Positions 1 to 6,777 of a stretch of 7,005 bases of DNA are shown here, in pieces (the first letter of the stretch is position 1; every line of letters starts with the position of its first letter). The stretch lies in NCBI GenBank assembly GCA_023392205.1, contig JAEVZN010000383.1, positions 1 to 7,005 of the forward strand, read 5' to 3'. The notes beneath the pieces are model-generated. The model saw nothing but the letters and a program-made list of their open reading frames with translations, searched no databases and was not told the DNA's origin. This DNA is from Pseudomonadota bacterium (lineage in GTDB: Bacteria; Pseudomonadota; Alphaproteobacteria; Rhizobiales; Xanthobacteraceae). A program made the position numbers and the translations under genes.

Positions 1-86
1 GTGGATAACAGGGAGGCGTCAAACAGAGTGGACAGGAGCCACTCGATGTCCAGAAGATGGACAAGCCAAGTCATACTCGGGAAAGC

Positions 87-101
87 TTAAGCCCGCGTTA
101 A
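87..101 (-). promoter_or_regulatory. Putative CtrA-type binding site (TTAA-N7-TTAA)
   Basis: Two TTAA half-sites separated by exactly seven bases (87-90 and 98-101) match the classical full CtrA site of alphaproteobacteria. The surrounding bases (about 98-120) are clearly more AT-rich than the rest of the window, as expected for a regulatory region. If functional, the site most likely serves a minus-strand gene starting beyond the left edge, because the plus-strand neighbourhood holds only the 3' end of the DUF1192 gene. The strand given is a guess, since the motif is nearly symmetric. One short motif can arise by chance, so this is suggestive only. Confidence 0.35.
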
Positions 102-156
102 ATGCAAAATATTTCGTAAAGCCGATGCCTCGAATTCCTCCGATCGGGAACTCGCA

Positions 157-351
157 TCATGTCTTGAAGAACCGGTCCGCACTGGCCCGCGACGACTGCT
201 TCTTCGCAATATCCGCCTCGATGCGTGCGATTTCCTCGCGCAGCAGGCCGATGCGCTCATGCAATTCCGACACCGAGATGAGCGAAAGATCCTGCCCGAT
301 CTCGTGCAGGATTTTCCGCTTGGGCAGATTGTCATCGTCAAATACCGCCAT
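157..351 (-). CDS. DUF1192 family small protein
   Basis: This gene encodes a 64-residue protein of the alphaproteobacterial DUF1192 family, whose biochemical role is not established. The N-terminus MAVFDDDNLPKR and the later HEIGQDLS and SVSELHERI segments are the family's hallmark. Residues about 26-54 are rich in E, R, I and L with heptad-like spacing and should form an amphipathic helix or short coiled coil. The protein ends in the typical basic RFFK-type tail. There is no signal peptide or membrane segment, so it should be cytoplasmic. The length fits the family. The start is fixed by a GGAGGT ribosome-binding site (357-362 on this strand) five bases upstream of the ATG; an upstream in-frame ATG at 382-384 has no such site and would add non-family residues. 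It is transcribed divergently from the quinone oxidoreductase gene. In related genomes this family often lies near rcdA-like (DUF1465) genes, but none is visible here. Confidence 0.9.
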   Translation of the reverse strand: MAVFDDDNLPKRKILHEIGQDLSLISVSELHERIGLLREEIARIEADIAKKQSSRASADRFFKT

Positions 352-356
352 GACGG

Positions 357-362
357 ACCTCC
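357..362 (-). promoter_or_regulatory. Ribosome-binding site fixing the DUF1192 start
   Basis: On the minus strand this reads GGAGGT, a near-perfect anti-16S match, five bases before the ATG at 349-351. It selects that ATG over the in-frame ATG 33 bases further upstream. Confidence 0.8.
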
Positions 363-371
363 ATCGCTGCA

Positions 372-400
372 AAATTAGCCGCATAGGCGCGGGTTGTCAC
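372..400 (-). promoter_or_regulatory. Candidate housekeeping promoter for the DUF1192 gene
   Basis: On the minus strand a -35-like GTGACA (395-400) is followed after 17 bases by a -10-like TAATTT (372-377). Transcription would start around 365, leaving a leader of about 14 bases with the GGAGGT site near its 5' end. The boxes are imperfect matches, and the call rests on spacing and location only. Confidence 0.3.
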
Positions 401-422
401 ATCGCGGCGCGGCTACTATGAA
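394..422 (+). promoter_or_regulatory. Candidate housekeeping promoter for the quinone oxidoreductase gene
   Basis: TTGTCA (394-399) is followed after 17 bases by TATGAA (417-422), which would give a start near 429, about 30 bases before the ATG at 458. The -35 box overlaps that of the opposing DUF1192 promoter by five bases. This is inferred from sequence only. Confidence 0.33.
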
Positions 423-457
423 ACCGGCACATCCCGCATCCCGCCGAGACATTAACC

Positions 458-1459
458 ATGACCGCGATCCCTGCCCGCATGACCGCCATCGGCATCCCCA
501 ATCCTGGCGGCCCGGAGGCACTCGTGCCCGAAGAGCGTCCGGTACCGCAGCCCGGCAAGGGCGAGATTCTGGTGAAGGTCGCTGCGGCCGGCGTGAATCG
601 GCCGGATGTGATGCAGCGCATGGGTCTTTATCCGCCGCCGCAGGGCGCGCCGGATATTCCGGGTCTTGAAATTGCAGGCGAGGTGATTGCGCTCGGCGAC
701 GGCGTGACGCGCTGGAAAACGGGCGACAAGGTCATGGCGCTGGTGTCGGGCGGCGGCTATGCGCAATATTGCGTCGCGCATGAAAGCCACGCGCTGGCCA
801 TTCCCGACGGCGTCTCGATGCAGGAAGCCGCGGCCATTCCGGAAACCTTCTTCACCGTCTGGCACAATGTGTTCGAGCGCGGCGGGCTGCAACCGGGCGA
901 GACATTGCTGGTGCATGGCGGGTCGTCCGGCATCGGCACGGTCGCCATCATGCTGGCCAAGGCGTTCGGTGCGCGGGTGATCGTCACCGCGGGTTCGCAG
1001 GAAAAATGCGACGCCTGCATCAAGCTCGGCGCGGATGTCGCGGTGAATTACAAGACAGACGATTTCGTTGCGGCGACCAAGGACGCAACGGGCGGCAAGG
1101 GCGCCGATGTCATTCTCGACATGGTCGGCGGCGATTACATCGAACGCAATTACGAAGCCGCCGCCGTCGAAGGCCGCATCGTGCAGATCGCCTTTCAGGG
1201 CAGCCCGAAGGCCAAGGTCGATTTCCGGCGCATCATGCTCAAGCGATTGCATCATACTGGATCGACGCTGCGTTCGCGCTCCGTGGCGGACAAGGGCAAG
1301 ATCGCAGCCGCGATTGCCGCCAAGGTGCTGCCGCTGATCGCCGCCGGCAAGGCGCGGCCGGTGATGGATTCCAGCTTTGCGCTTGCGGAGGCGTCAAAGG
1401 CCCATGCACGCATGGAATCGAGCGCACATATCGGCAAGATCGTCCTGACTGTGGCCTGA
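458..1459 (+). CDS. NAD(P)H:quinone oxidoreductase, PIG3-like (zinc-free MDR family)
   Basis: This 333-residue protein belongs to the quinone oxidoreductase branch of the medium-chain dehydrogenase/reductase superfamily, closest in pattern to the PIG3 type. Family members use NADPH to reduce quinones in the cytoplasm; the physiological substrate here is unknown. An N-terminal GroES-like domain (about residues 15-130) carries the typical GVNRPDVMQRMGLYPPP stretch and the PGLEIAGEV segment. The Rossmann domain follows, with the nucleotide-binding loop GGSSGIG at 154-160. The cysteine-rich structural zinc lobe of alcohol dehydrogenases is absent, as expected for this branch. Length is normal for the family. 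The ATG at 458 is the first in frame; a second ATG at 479 is possible, and neither has a strong ribosome-binding site. It is a stand-alone unit, 130 bases before the next gene on the same strand. Family assignment is secure; the exact subfamily is slightly less so. Confidence 0.92.
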   Translation: MTAIPARMTAIGIPNPGGPEALVPEERPVPQPGKGEILVKVAAAGVNRPDVMQRMGLYPPPQGAPDIPGLEIAGEVIALGDGVTRWKTGDKVMALVSGGGYAQYCVAHESHALAIPDGVSMQEAAAIPETFFTVWHNVFERGGLQPGETLLVHGGSSGIGTVAIMLAKAFGARVIVTAGSQEKCDACIKLGADVAVNYKTDDFVAATKDATGGKGADVILDMVGGDYIERNYEAAAVEGRIVQIAFQGSPKAKVDFRRIMLKRLHHTGSTLRSRSVADKGKIAAAIAAKVLPLIAAGKARPVMDSSFALAEASKAHARMESSAHIGKIVLTVA

Positions 1460-1574
1460 CGCCCGCTTCGCGGTTCCCGCCCCTTCCCCTGATCCGCCCG
1501 AACAACCTATAAAGGCATGGCCTCTGGCGGCCGCGCCCCGAAATCGGCGCAAACGTCAGACGTGTCTATTTTCT

Positions 1575-1580
1575 AGAGGA
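1575..1580 (+). promoter_or_regulatory. Ribosome-binding site supporting a TTG start
   Basis: AGAGGA lies nine bases upstream of the TTG at 1590. The next in-frame candidate, ATG at 1614, has no comparable purine-rich stretch at the right distance, so the TTG is the better-supported start for the EAL-domain gene. Confidence 0.6.
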
Positions 1581-1589
1581 CGGGGAATT

Positions 1590-4523
1590 TTGCCGGGACG
1601 CCGCGCATATCGCATGACATTGCCACCGCAGGTGCGAACGGTCCGGCTCAGGCTGGTCCGGCTGGCCATGGCGGTCGCGACCGCATGCGTGGCGTTGTGC
1701 GGCATTCCGGGACCGGCGGCCGCCGTCGAGGCCGTGAATGTCCGCTCCGATGCCCCGGCCATCGACCTGACCCTGGCGCTGGAGCGACCACGCACCGACG
1801 GCGACCGGGTGCAGGTCTCCACCGCGCCCGGACCGGACGGGATCGTCCGCCGCATCGAGGTGCGCGGCCGCGAGGCCGGCAACAACTGGGCGGTCTTTGC
1901 GCTCGCCAATAGCGGCGACGAACAGCTCGACCGGCTGATCGTCGTACCACATTACCGCATGGTGGGTTCCGGCCTGTTCTGGCCCGATCTCGGACTGTCC
2001 CGTGTGGTGACGGTCACGCCGAGCGCCGGCGAGCGTCCCGAGCGTCAGGACAGCGCCACGGCCGACATTTTCCGCATCACGCTCGATCCCGGATCGGTCG
2101 TGACCTATGTGCTGGAACTGCGCTCCGACAACGTGCCGCAGCTCTATCTGTGGGAGCCGGATTCCTACAAGGACAAGATCAATTCCTTCACGCTCTATTA
2201 CGGCATCGTCATCGGCATTGCCGGCCTGCTGGCGCTGTTCCTGACCATTCTGTTCGTGGTCAAGGGCAGCGTGATGTTTCCGGCCGCGGCCGCCTTGGGC
2301 TGGGCGGTGCTGGTCTATATCGGCATCGATTTCGGATTCTGGGGCAAGGTGTTCGACATGTCGTCCGGCGCCGAGCGCATCTGGCGCGCGGTCGGCGAAT
2401 GCGTGCTGGCGGCGACCCTGCTCGTGTTCCTGTTCGCCTATCTCAATCTCAGCCGCTGGCATGTGCGCTATGCGCATATCACCATCGCCTGGCTCGGCGG
2501 ATTGGCGGCGCTGATTGCGGTCGCGCTCTATGACCCCGCGGTGGCGAGCGGCATCGCCCGGTTCTCGTTTGCCGGCGTTGCCGTACTCGGCTTCGCGGTC
2601 GTCGTGCTGCTTGCCACGCAGGGTTTCGACCGCGCGGTGCTGCTGATCCCGACCTGGTTCCTGCTGGTGATCTGGACGGTCGCCGCGATGCTGACGATTT
2701 TCGGGCTGGTGACGAACGATATCGTCGCACCGGCTTTGCTCGGCGGCCTGGTGCTGATCGTGATGCTGATCGGCTTCACGGTCATGCAGCATGCCTTTGC
2801 CGGCTCCATCACCCACGGCATCGTCTCCGACGTCGAGCGGCGCGCGCTGGCGCTGACCGGCGCGGGCGACATGATCTGGGACTGGGATGTGTCGTCCGAC
2901 AAGGTCTACACCTCTCCGGAAACCGAACAGATGCTCGGGCTCAAGCGCGGCGCGCTGGAAGGCTCCGCGGCGCGCTGGCTCGACGTTCTGCACCCGCTGG
3001 ACCGCGACCGCTTCCGCGCCACACTGGACAGCGTCATCGAACAGCGGCGTGGCCGTCTGATGCAGGATTTCCGGCTGCGGACACCGGACGGGCATTATCT
3101 GTGGTTCGCACTCAAGGCGCGGCCGGTGGTCGGCTCGGATGGCGAAGTGGTGCGGCTCGTGGGCACGCTCACCGATGTCACCGAATTCAAGACCGCCGAA
3201 GAGCGCCTGCTGCACGACGCCGTGCATGACAACCTGACCGGCCTGCCGAACCGGCAATTGTTCCTCGACCGGTTCGAGGCGGTGCTGTCCTTCGCCAAGA
3301 CCGATGCGGCGATGCGCCCGACCGTGATCGTGATCGATCTCGACCGCTTCAAGCAGGTCAACGATTCCGTCGGCATGGCGGTCGGCGATTCCATCCTGCT
3401 GACGCTGGCGCGGCGCCTCACGCGGCTGCTCAAGCCGCAGGACACGCTCGCCCGTCTGTCGGGCGATCAATTCGCGCTGATCCTTCTGTCGGAGCGCGAT
3501 CCCGGCCGCATCATCGCCTTTGCCGAGAATATCCGTCGCACGATCCGGTCGCCGATCACCTTCAACGACCGCGAGATCTTTCTCACCGCGTCCATCGGAT
3601 TGTGTCTGGCCGACGGCCAGTCGAGCAAGACCGACGAGATCCTGAAAGACGCCGAACTGGCGATGTATCATTCAAAGCGCATCGGCGGCGACCGCATCGA
3701 AGTCTTCAAGGCGGCGATGCGCGCGCGCAAGTCCGACCGCCTCACCGTGGAATCCGAATTGCGCCGCGCGATCGAGCGCGAGGAGCTGAAAATCCTCTAT
3801 CAGCCGATCATCCGGCTGGAGGACCGCACTGTCGCCGGCTTCGAGGCGCTGACCCGCTGGGATCATCCGAAGCTCGGGCGGCTGTCACCGGCCGAGTTCA
3901 TCAACATTGCCGAAGAGAGCGGTCTCATTGTCGATCTCGGCATGTTCGTGCTGGAGCGCACCGCGCGGCAATTGAGCCTCTGGCAGCGCAGCGTCCGCAG
4001 CCAGGATGCGATCTTCGCCAGCGTCAACGTGTCCTCGCGCCAGTTCCTGCGTCAGGACCTGCTGCAGGACCTGCGCACGGTGATGGCGCGCTCGTCGCTG
4101 ATGCAGGGCACGCTGAAGCTCGAACTCACCGAATCGCTGGTGATGGAAAACCCCGAACAGGCGGCGCAATTGCTGGTGCGGCTGCGCGAATTGGGCGTGG
4201 GCCTCGCGCTCGACGATTTCGGCACCGGACATTCGTCGCTGTCCTATCTGCAGCGCTTCCCGTTCGACACCATCAAGATCGACCAGTCCTTCGTGCGAAT
4301 GAGTTCGAAAGGCACCCGGCCGGTGATCCTGCGCTCGATCATCGCGCTCGCGCACGATCTCGGCATGGAGACGGTGGCGGAAGGTGCGGAAACCGATTCC
4401 GATGCGGTTGAGCTCTATCACATGGGCTGCGAATACGCGCAGGGCTTCGTCTTCGGTCAGCCGATGACGGCCGAGGCTGCAACGCGGATGCTCTCGCCCG
4501 AGAAGATGGAGATGGCGCGATAG
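1590..4523 (+). CDS. Membrane sensor with 7TM, PAS, degenerate GGDEF and intact EAL domains; predicted c-di-GMP phosphodiesterase
   Basis: This 977-residue inner-membrane protein probably senses a periplasmic or membrane signal and hydrolyses cyclic di-GMP to pGpG. Order of parts: an arginine-rich N-terminus with a signal peptide ending near AAA-VEA (about residue 45); a periplasmic beta-rich domain of about 140 residues resembling 7TMR-DISMED2; seven hydrophobic segments (about 202-403), the 7TMR-DISM pattern; a PAS_3-like domain (about 415-532); GGDEF (about 541-705); EAL (about 725-965). The GGDEF domain opens with canonical DNLTGLPNR and keeps D583 and the N591/D592 pair. However, its active-site motif is SGDQF (624-628), and the inhibitory-site position reads KPQD instead of RxxD, so cyclase activity is unlikely. 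The EAL domain has every expected residue: E752 in EALTRW, N813, E845 and E848, D875/D876 in DDFGTG, K896, E931, and Q951. The domain calls are from memory of the families. The ligand is unknown. Confidence 0.93.
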   Translation: MPGRRAYRMTLPPQVRTVRLRLVRLAMAVATACVALCGIPGPAAAVEAVNVRSDAPAIDLTLALERPRTDGDRVQVSTAPGPDGIVRRIEVRGREAGNNWAVFALANSGDEQLDRLIVVPHYRMVGSGLFWPDLGLSRVVTVTPSAGERPERQDSATADIFRITLDPGSVVTYVLELRSDNVPQLYLWEPDSYKDKINSFTLYYGIVIGIAGLLALFLTILFVVKGSVMFPAAAALGWAVLVYIGIDFGFWGKVFDMSSGAERIWRAVGECVLAATLLVFLFAYLNLSRWHVRYAHITIAWLGGLAALIAVALYDPAVASGIARFSFAGVAVLGFAVVVLLATQGFDRAVLLIPTWFLLVIWTVAAMLTIFGLVTNDIVAPALLGGLVLIVMLIGFTVMQHAFAGSITHGIVSDVERRALALTGAGDMIWDWDVSSDKVYTSPETEQMLGLKRGALEGSAARWLDVLHPLDRDRFRATLDSVIEQRRGRLMQDFRLRTPDGHYLWFALKARPVVGSDGEVVRLVGTLTDVTEFKTAEERLLHDAVHDNLTGLPNRQLFLDRFEAVLSFAKTDAAMRPTVIVIDLDRFKQVNDSVGMAVGDSILLTLARRLTRLLKPQDTLARLSGDQFALILLSERDPGRIIAFAENIRRTIRSPITFNDREIFLTASIGLCLADGQSSKTDEILKDAELAMYHSKRIGGDRIEVFKAAMRARKSDRLTVESELRRAIEREELKILYQPIIRLEDRTVAGFEALTRWDHPKLGRLSPAEFINIAEESGLIVDLGMFVLERTARQLSLWQRSVRSQDAIFASVNVSSRQFLRQDLLQDLRTVMARSSLMQGTLKLELTESLVMENPEQAAQLLVRLRELGVGLALDDFGTGHSSLSYLQRFPFDTIKIDQSFVRMSSKGTRPVILRSIIALAHDLGMETVAEGAETDSDAVELYHMGCEYAQGFVFGQPMTAEAATRMLSPEKMEMAR

Positions 4524-4586
4524 CAGCCGCGCTGCAGGCTGCGAGGCTTTGCGGTCGGTCTGCGACACCGCCAGTCGATCTCCGGA

Positions 4587-4647
4587 TTCTTGTCTTGACG
4601 CGTTTTCTTAACGCGAACCGGTATCCACTTCGCTCGAAAACGCTCTA
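4587..4647 (-). repeat. Palindromic intergenic repeat, copy B (reads on the minus strand)
   Basis: Read on the minus strand, bases 4647 down to 4595 match 6775-6827 with one difference in 53 (position 4610, against 6812). The match continues through a CAAGAA tail to about 4587, giving three differences in 61. The element is itself an interrupted palindrome: an outer 8-bp stem GCGTTTTC/GAAAACGC encloses an inner GCGAA/TTCGC stem, so the transcript can fold into a long imperfect hairpin. It begins on the TAG stop codon of the YqgE/AlgH gene. It lies between that gene and the convergent EAL gene, where it could serve as a terminator or 3' stabiliser in both directions. There is no clear U-tract. 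From memory, near-identical sequences are dispersed in Bradyrhizobium-type genomes. Confidence 0.88.
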
Positions 4648-5259
4648 TGCGTGGCCGGCTTCGCTCGACAGCATACCGGGCGCGATGCCGAGCTTGCGCA
4701 TCGCGCGCTCGTATTTCTGCTGCGGCTCACCGAAAATCAGATCGCGATCGGCCGGGCAATTCAGCCAGCCGTTATTCTGGATTTCGGTCTCAAGCTGTCC
4801 CGGCGCCCATCCGGCATAGCCGAGCGCAAGGATCGCATTCGACGGTCCGCTGCCGGTCGCGATCGCCTTGAGGATATCGATGGTCGCGGTCAGGCAGATG
4901 CCGTCGTCGATAGGCAGCGTCGAATTTTCGATGAAGAAATCTGCCGAATGCAGAACGAAGCCGCGCCCGGTTTCGACCGGACCGCCCTTCATCACCATTA
5001 CGTCGTCCTGCAGATGCGACACATCGATGGTGTCGTTGTCGGACACGACATTGAGCTGCACGAGCAGCTCCGGAAACTTGATGTTGTTCGCGGGCTGGTT
5101 GACCACGATGCCCATCGCGCCTTCGGGCGAATGCGCGCATACATAGATCAGGCTCTTGGCGAAGCGGTCATCGTTCATCGACGGCGTCGCGATCAGCATC
5201 TGGCCGTCCAGATAGCCGCGCGCCGTGTCCTTTGCCTGACCGGTTTTCGGAACTTTCAT
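4645..5259 (-). CDS. YqgE/AlgH family protein
   Basis: This 204-residue protein is a member of the YqgE/AlgH (DUF179) family. The biochemical function is unknown; the Pseudomonas relative AlgH was named for an effect on alginate genes. Diagnostic stretches are [13 protein letters not shown] (16-28), [10 protein letters not shown] (47-56), [14 protein letters not shown] (92-105) and [16 protein letters not shown] (145-160). It has no signal peptide or membrane helix and should be cytoplasmic. The ATG at 5257-5259 is the only sensible start: an in-frame stop lies just upstream (5269-5271), and the next internal ATG would remove the conserved N-terminal strand. The ribosome-binding site is weak. 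Compared with gamma-proteobacterial members it has a short extra N-terminal segment, as I recall for alphaproteobacterial homologues. Its TAG stop codon forms the first bases of the palindromic repeat. It is divergent from the DsbD-N-like gene and convergent with the EAL gene. Confidence 0.94.
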   Translation of the reverse strand: MKVPKTGQAKDTARGYLDGQMLIATPSMNDDRFAKSLIYVCAHSPEGAMGIVVNQPANNIKFPELLVQLNVVSDNDTIDVSHLQDDVMVMKGGPVETGRGFVLHSADFFIENSTLPIDDGICLTATIDILKAIATGSGPSNAILALGYAGWAPGQLETEIQNNGWLNCPADRDLIFGEPQQKYERAMRKLGIAPGMLSSEAGHA

Positions 5260-5356
5260 GAACCAAGCCTACCCGCTTCGCGCCGGAAATTGAAAGAGGA
5301 GTTTCGCTTCATTTCACGCTGAATTCAGTGGCATTTTTCCAGTGCTGTTTTACACG

Positions 5357-6211
5357 ATGCTCATGCAACGCAGCCACCTCCACACAGTTTCCGCCACAAT
5401 TCTGATTGCCGCGCTGGCCGGGACCGGCATTTTTTCCGGTCATGCGGCAGCGTGGGACGGTGACAAGCATTCGGCTGTCCGGCTGATCGCGGGTGACAGC
5501 GAGGATACGGCCAATGGCCCGCTGCTGCGGGCCGGCGTCGAGATCAAGCTAGCACCGGGATGGAAGACCTATTGGCGCTATCCGGGCGATGCCGGCGTAC
5601 CGCCGCAATTCGATTTCGCGAAATCCGACAATGTGAAGGCTGTGACGGTGGCCTGGCCCGCACCGAAGCGGCTGGTGGACAGCGAGGGCACCACCATCGG
5701 CTACAAGACCGACGTGGTGTTCCCGCTGCGGGTCGTCCCCGCCGATCCGGCCAGGCCGGTGACATTGCGGCTGCATCTCGATTACGCCATCTGCGAGCGG
5801 TTATGCATCCCGGTGCAGGGGCGCGCGGAGCTGGTCCTGAAGCCCGGCAAGGGCGCGGATCACGCCGCCATCGCGGCGGCGGAGAAGTTGGTGCCGAAAA
5901 AGCTGCTGCTGGGCGCGGCTGGACCGTTCGCAGTCAAGGCCATCAAGCACGACACAGCGGCAAACCCGCCCCGTGTCAGCGTGGATGTCGCAGCCCCCGC
6001 CGGCCGCGAGATCGACGTGTTTGCGGAAGGTCCGGATGCCGGCTGGGCCCTGCCCGTGCCGGACAGGGCCGAAGGCGCGCCGTCCGGATACCAGCGCTTC
6101 GTCTTTGCGCTCGATGGACTGCCGCCCGGCAAGTCGGCCAAGGGCGCGGACCTGCGGATCACCGCAGTGGCCGGGGGCGATGCCATAGAGACGACCTTCC
6201 GCCTCGACTAA
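5357..6211 (+). CDS. Secreted DsbD N-terminal-like (nDsbD/ScsB-type) domain protein
   Basis: This exported protein of about 284 residues resembles the periplasmic N-terminal domain of DsbD/ScsB thiol-disulfide reductases. A Sec signal peptide with a hydrophobic core (ILIAALAGTGIF) ends near HAAA-WDG. The family segment APGWKTYWRYPGDAGVPP follows, then a C-x3-C pair in YAICERLCIP (C146 and C150 in this numbering), the expected redox pair. The CcdA-like membrane domain and C-terminal thioredoxin domain of full DsbD are absent, so if redox-active it needs electrons from another partner; none is encoded beside it. The start is uncertain: GTG at 5342, ATG at 5357 and ATG at 5363 are all in frame and compatible with the signal peptide, and none has a ribosome-binding site. 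I chose the first ATG. The gene diverges from YqgE/AlgH and precedes the peroxiredoxin gene by 83 bases. The family is fairly sure; the role is not. Confidence 0.85.
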   Translation: MLMQRSHLHTVSATILIAALAGTGIFSGHAAAWDGDKHSAVRLIAGDSEDTANGPLLRAGVEIKLAPGWKTYWRYPGDAGVPPQFDFAKSDNVKAVTVAWPAPKRLVDSEGTTIGYKTDVVFPLRVVPADPARPVTLRLHLDYAICERLCIPVQGRAELVLKPGKGADHAAIAAAEKLVPKKLLLGAAGPFAVKAIKHDTAANPPRVSVDVAAPAGREIDVFAEGPDAGWALPVPDRAEGAPSGYQRFVFALDGLPPGKSAKGADLRITAVAGGDAIETTFRLD

Positions 6212-6281
6212 AGCCTCTCCTGCGCCTATTTTGCCGCGCACTTCACCAAGCGGCCGTCGTGCCGAAATAACCCCCGCAAGC

Positions 6282-6286
6282 GGAGA
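6282..6286 (+). promoter_or_regulatory. Ribosome-binding site of the peroxiredoxin gene
   Basis: GGAGA, within a longer purine run, lies eight bases before the ATG at 6295 and fixes that start. Confidence 0.7.
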
Positions 6287-6294
6287 GAGATCAC

Positions 6295-6777
6295 ATGGCC
6301 ATTCAGGTCGGCGACACATTGCCCAACACCACCTTCCGTGTGATGACGGCGGAAGGTCCGAAGCCCAGGACTACCGACGAAGTTTTCAAAGGCAAGAAGG
6401 TTGTGCTGTTTGCCGTGCCGGGTGCCTTCACGCCGACCTGCACGAAGAATCATCTGCCGGGCTTTGTGACCAATGCCGCGGCGATCCGCGCCAAGGGCAT
6501 CGACGCCATCGCCGTCACCGCCGTCAATGATCCTTTCGTGATGGATGCCTGGAAGAAAGCAGCCGGCTCCGACGACATCGAATTTCTGGCGGATGGCAGC
6601 GCCGATTTTGCCAAGGCTACCGGCCTCGATCTCGATGCCTCGGGCGGCGGGCTTGGCATCCGCTCCAAGCGCTATTGCATGGTGGTCGACAATGGCGTCG
6701 TGAAGTCGCTGTCGATCGAGGATGCCCCTGGCAAGGCCGATGTCTCGAGCGCCGAGTCGCTCCTGAAGTCGCTGTAG
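6295..6777 (+). CDS. Peroxiredoxin, Prx5 type (atypical thiol peroxidase)
   Basis: This 160-residue cytoplasmic thiol peroxidase of the Prx5-like family reduces hydrogen peroxide or organic hydroperoxides using electrons from glutathione/glutaredoxin or thioredoxin; which donor applies cannot be read from the sequence. The peroxidatic site is VPGAFTPTC, with T46 and C49, and the conserved arginine is R126 in SKRYCMVV. A second cysteine, C128, sits next to that arginine where many relatives have serine. The usual resolving-cysteine position of human PRDX5, near the C-terminus, has no cysteine here, so a 1-Cys mechanism is the simpler reading. The protein is full-length and starts at an ATG with a good ribosome-binding site. 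Its TAG stop codon is the first three bases of the palindromic repeat. It converges with rnhA, and a strong hairpin lies between them. It could be co-transcribed with the upstream DsbD-N-like gene across the 83-base gap, but nothing shows this. Confidence 0.95.
   Translation: MAIQVGDTLPNTTFRVMTAEGPKPRTTDEVFKGKKVVLFAVPGAFTPTCTKNHLPGFVTNAAAIRAKGIDAIAVTAVNDPFVMDAWKKAAGSDDIEFLADGSADFAKATGLDLDASGGGLGIRSKRYCMVVDNGVVKSLSIEDAPGKADVSSAESLLKSL

Noticed and set aside
1..8. Possible DnaA box (TTATCCAC on the minus strand)
   Set aside because: It is cut by the window edge, is single, and has no cluster of boxes or origin-linked genes nearby.
26..44. Small hairpin GAGTGG/CCACTC with a seven-base loop
   Set aside because: A six-pair stem without a U-tract or linked gene end is expected by chance in GC-rich DNA.
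1..74. Minus-strand open frame from ATG at 72-74 running off the left edge
   Set aside because: Only 24 codons are visible, there is no ribosome-binding site, and the residues match no family I recognise.
452..1255. A 267-codon minus-strand open frame opposite the quinone oxidoreductase
   Set aside because: Shadow of a well-recognised plus-strand gene; composition not protein-like.
1566..3671. A 701-codon open frame on the minus strand, opposite the EAL-domain gene
   Set aside because: It is a by-product of the high-GC codon bias of the plus-strand gene. Its translation is low-complexity, rich in R, H, Q, D and E, with no recognisable domain, while the plus strand has clear domains throughout.
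4523..4542. Short hairpin GCAGCC/GGCTGC just after the EAL gene stop
   Set aside because: Only six pairs with an eight-base loop and no U-run; the repeat at 4587-4647 is the better candidate terminator.
3885..4568. A 227-codon minus-strand open frame over the EAL domain
   Set aside because: Same codon-bias shadow; histidine- and arginine-rich, no family resemblance.
4651..5322. A 223-codon plus-strand open frame opposite YqgE/AlgH
   Set aside because: The minus strand carries all the conserved YqgE/AlgH motifs; this frame has none and is rich in R, H and D.
5357..6777. A thiol-redox operon of the DsbD-N-like protein and the peroxiredoxin
   Set aside because: The first is exported and the second cytoplasmic, the 83-base gap has a separate good ribosome-binding site, and nothing in the sequence shows they cooperate.
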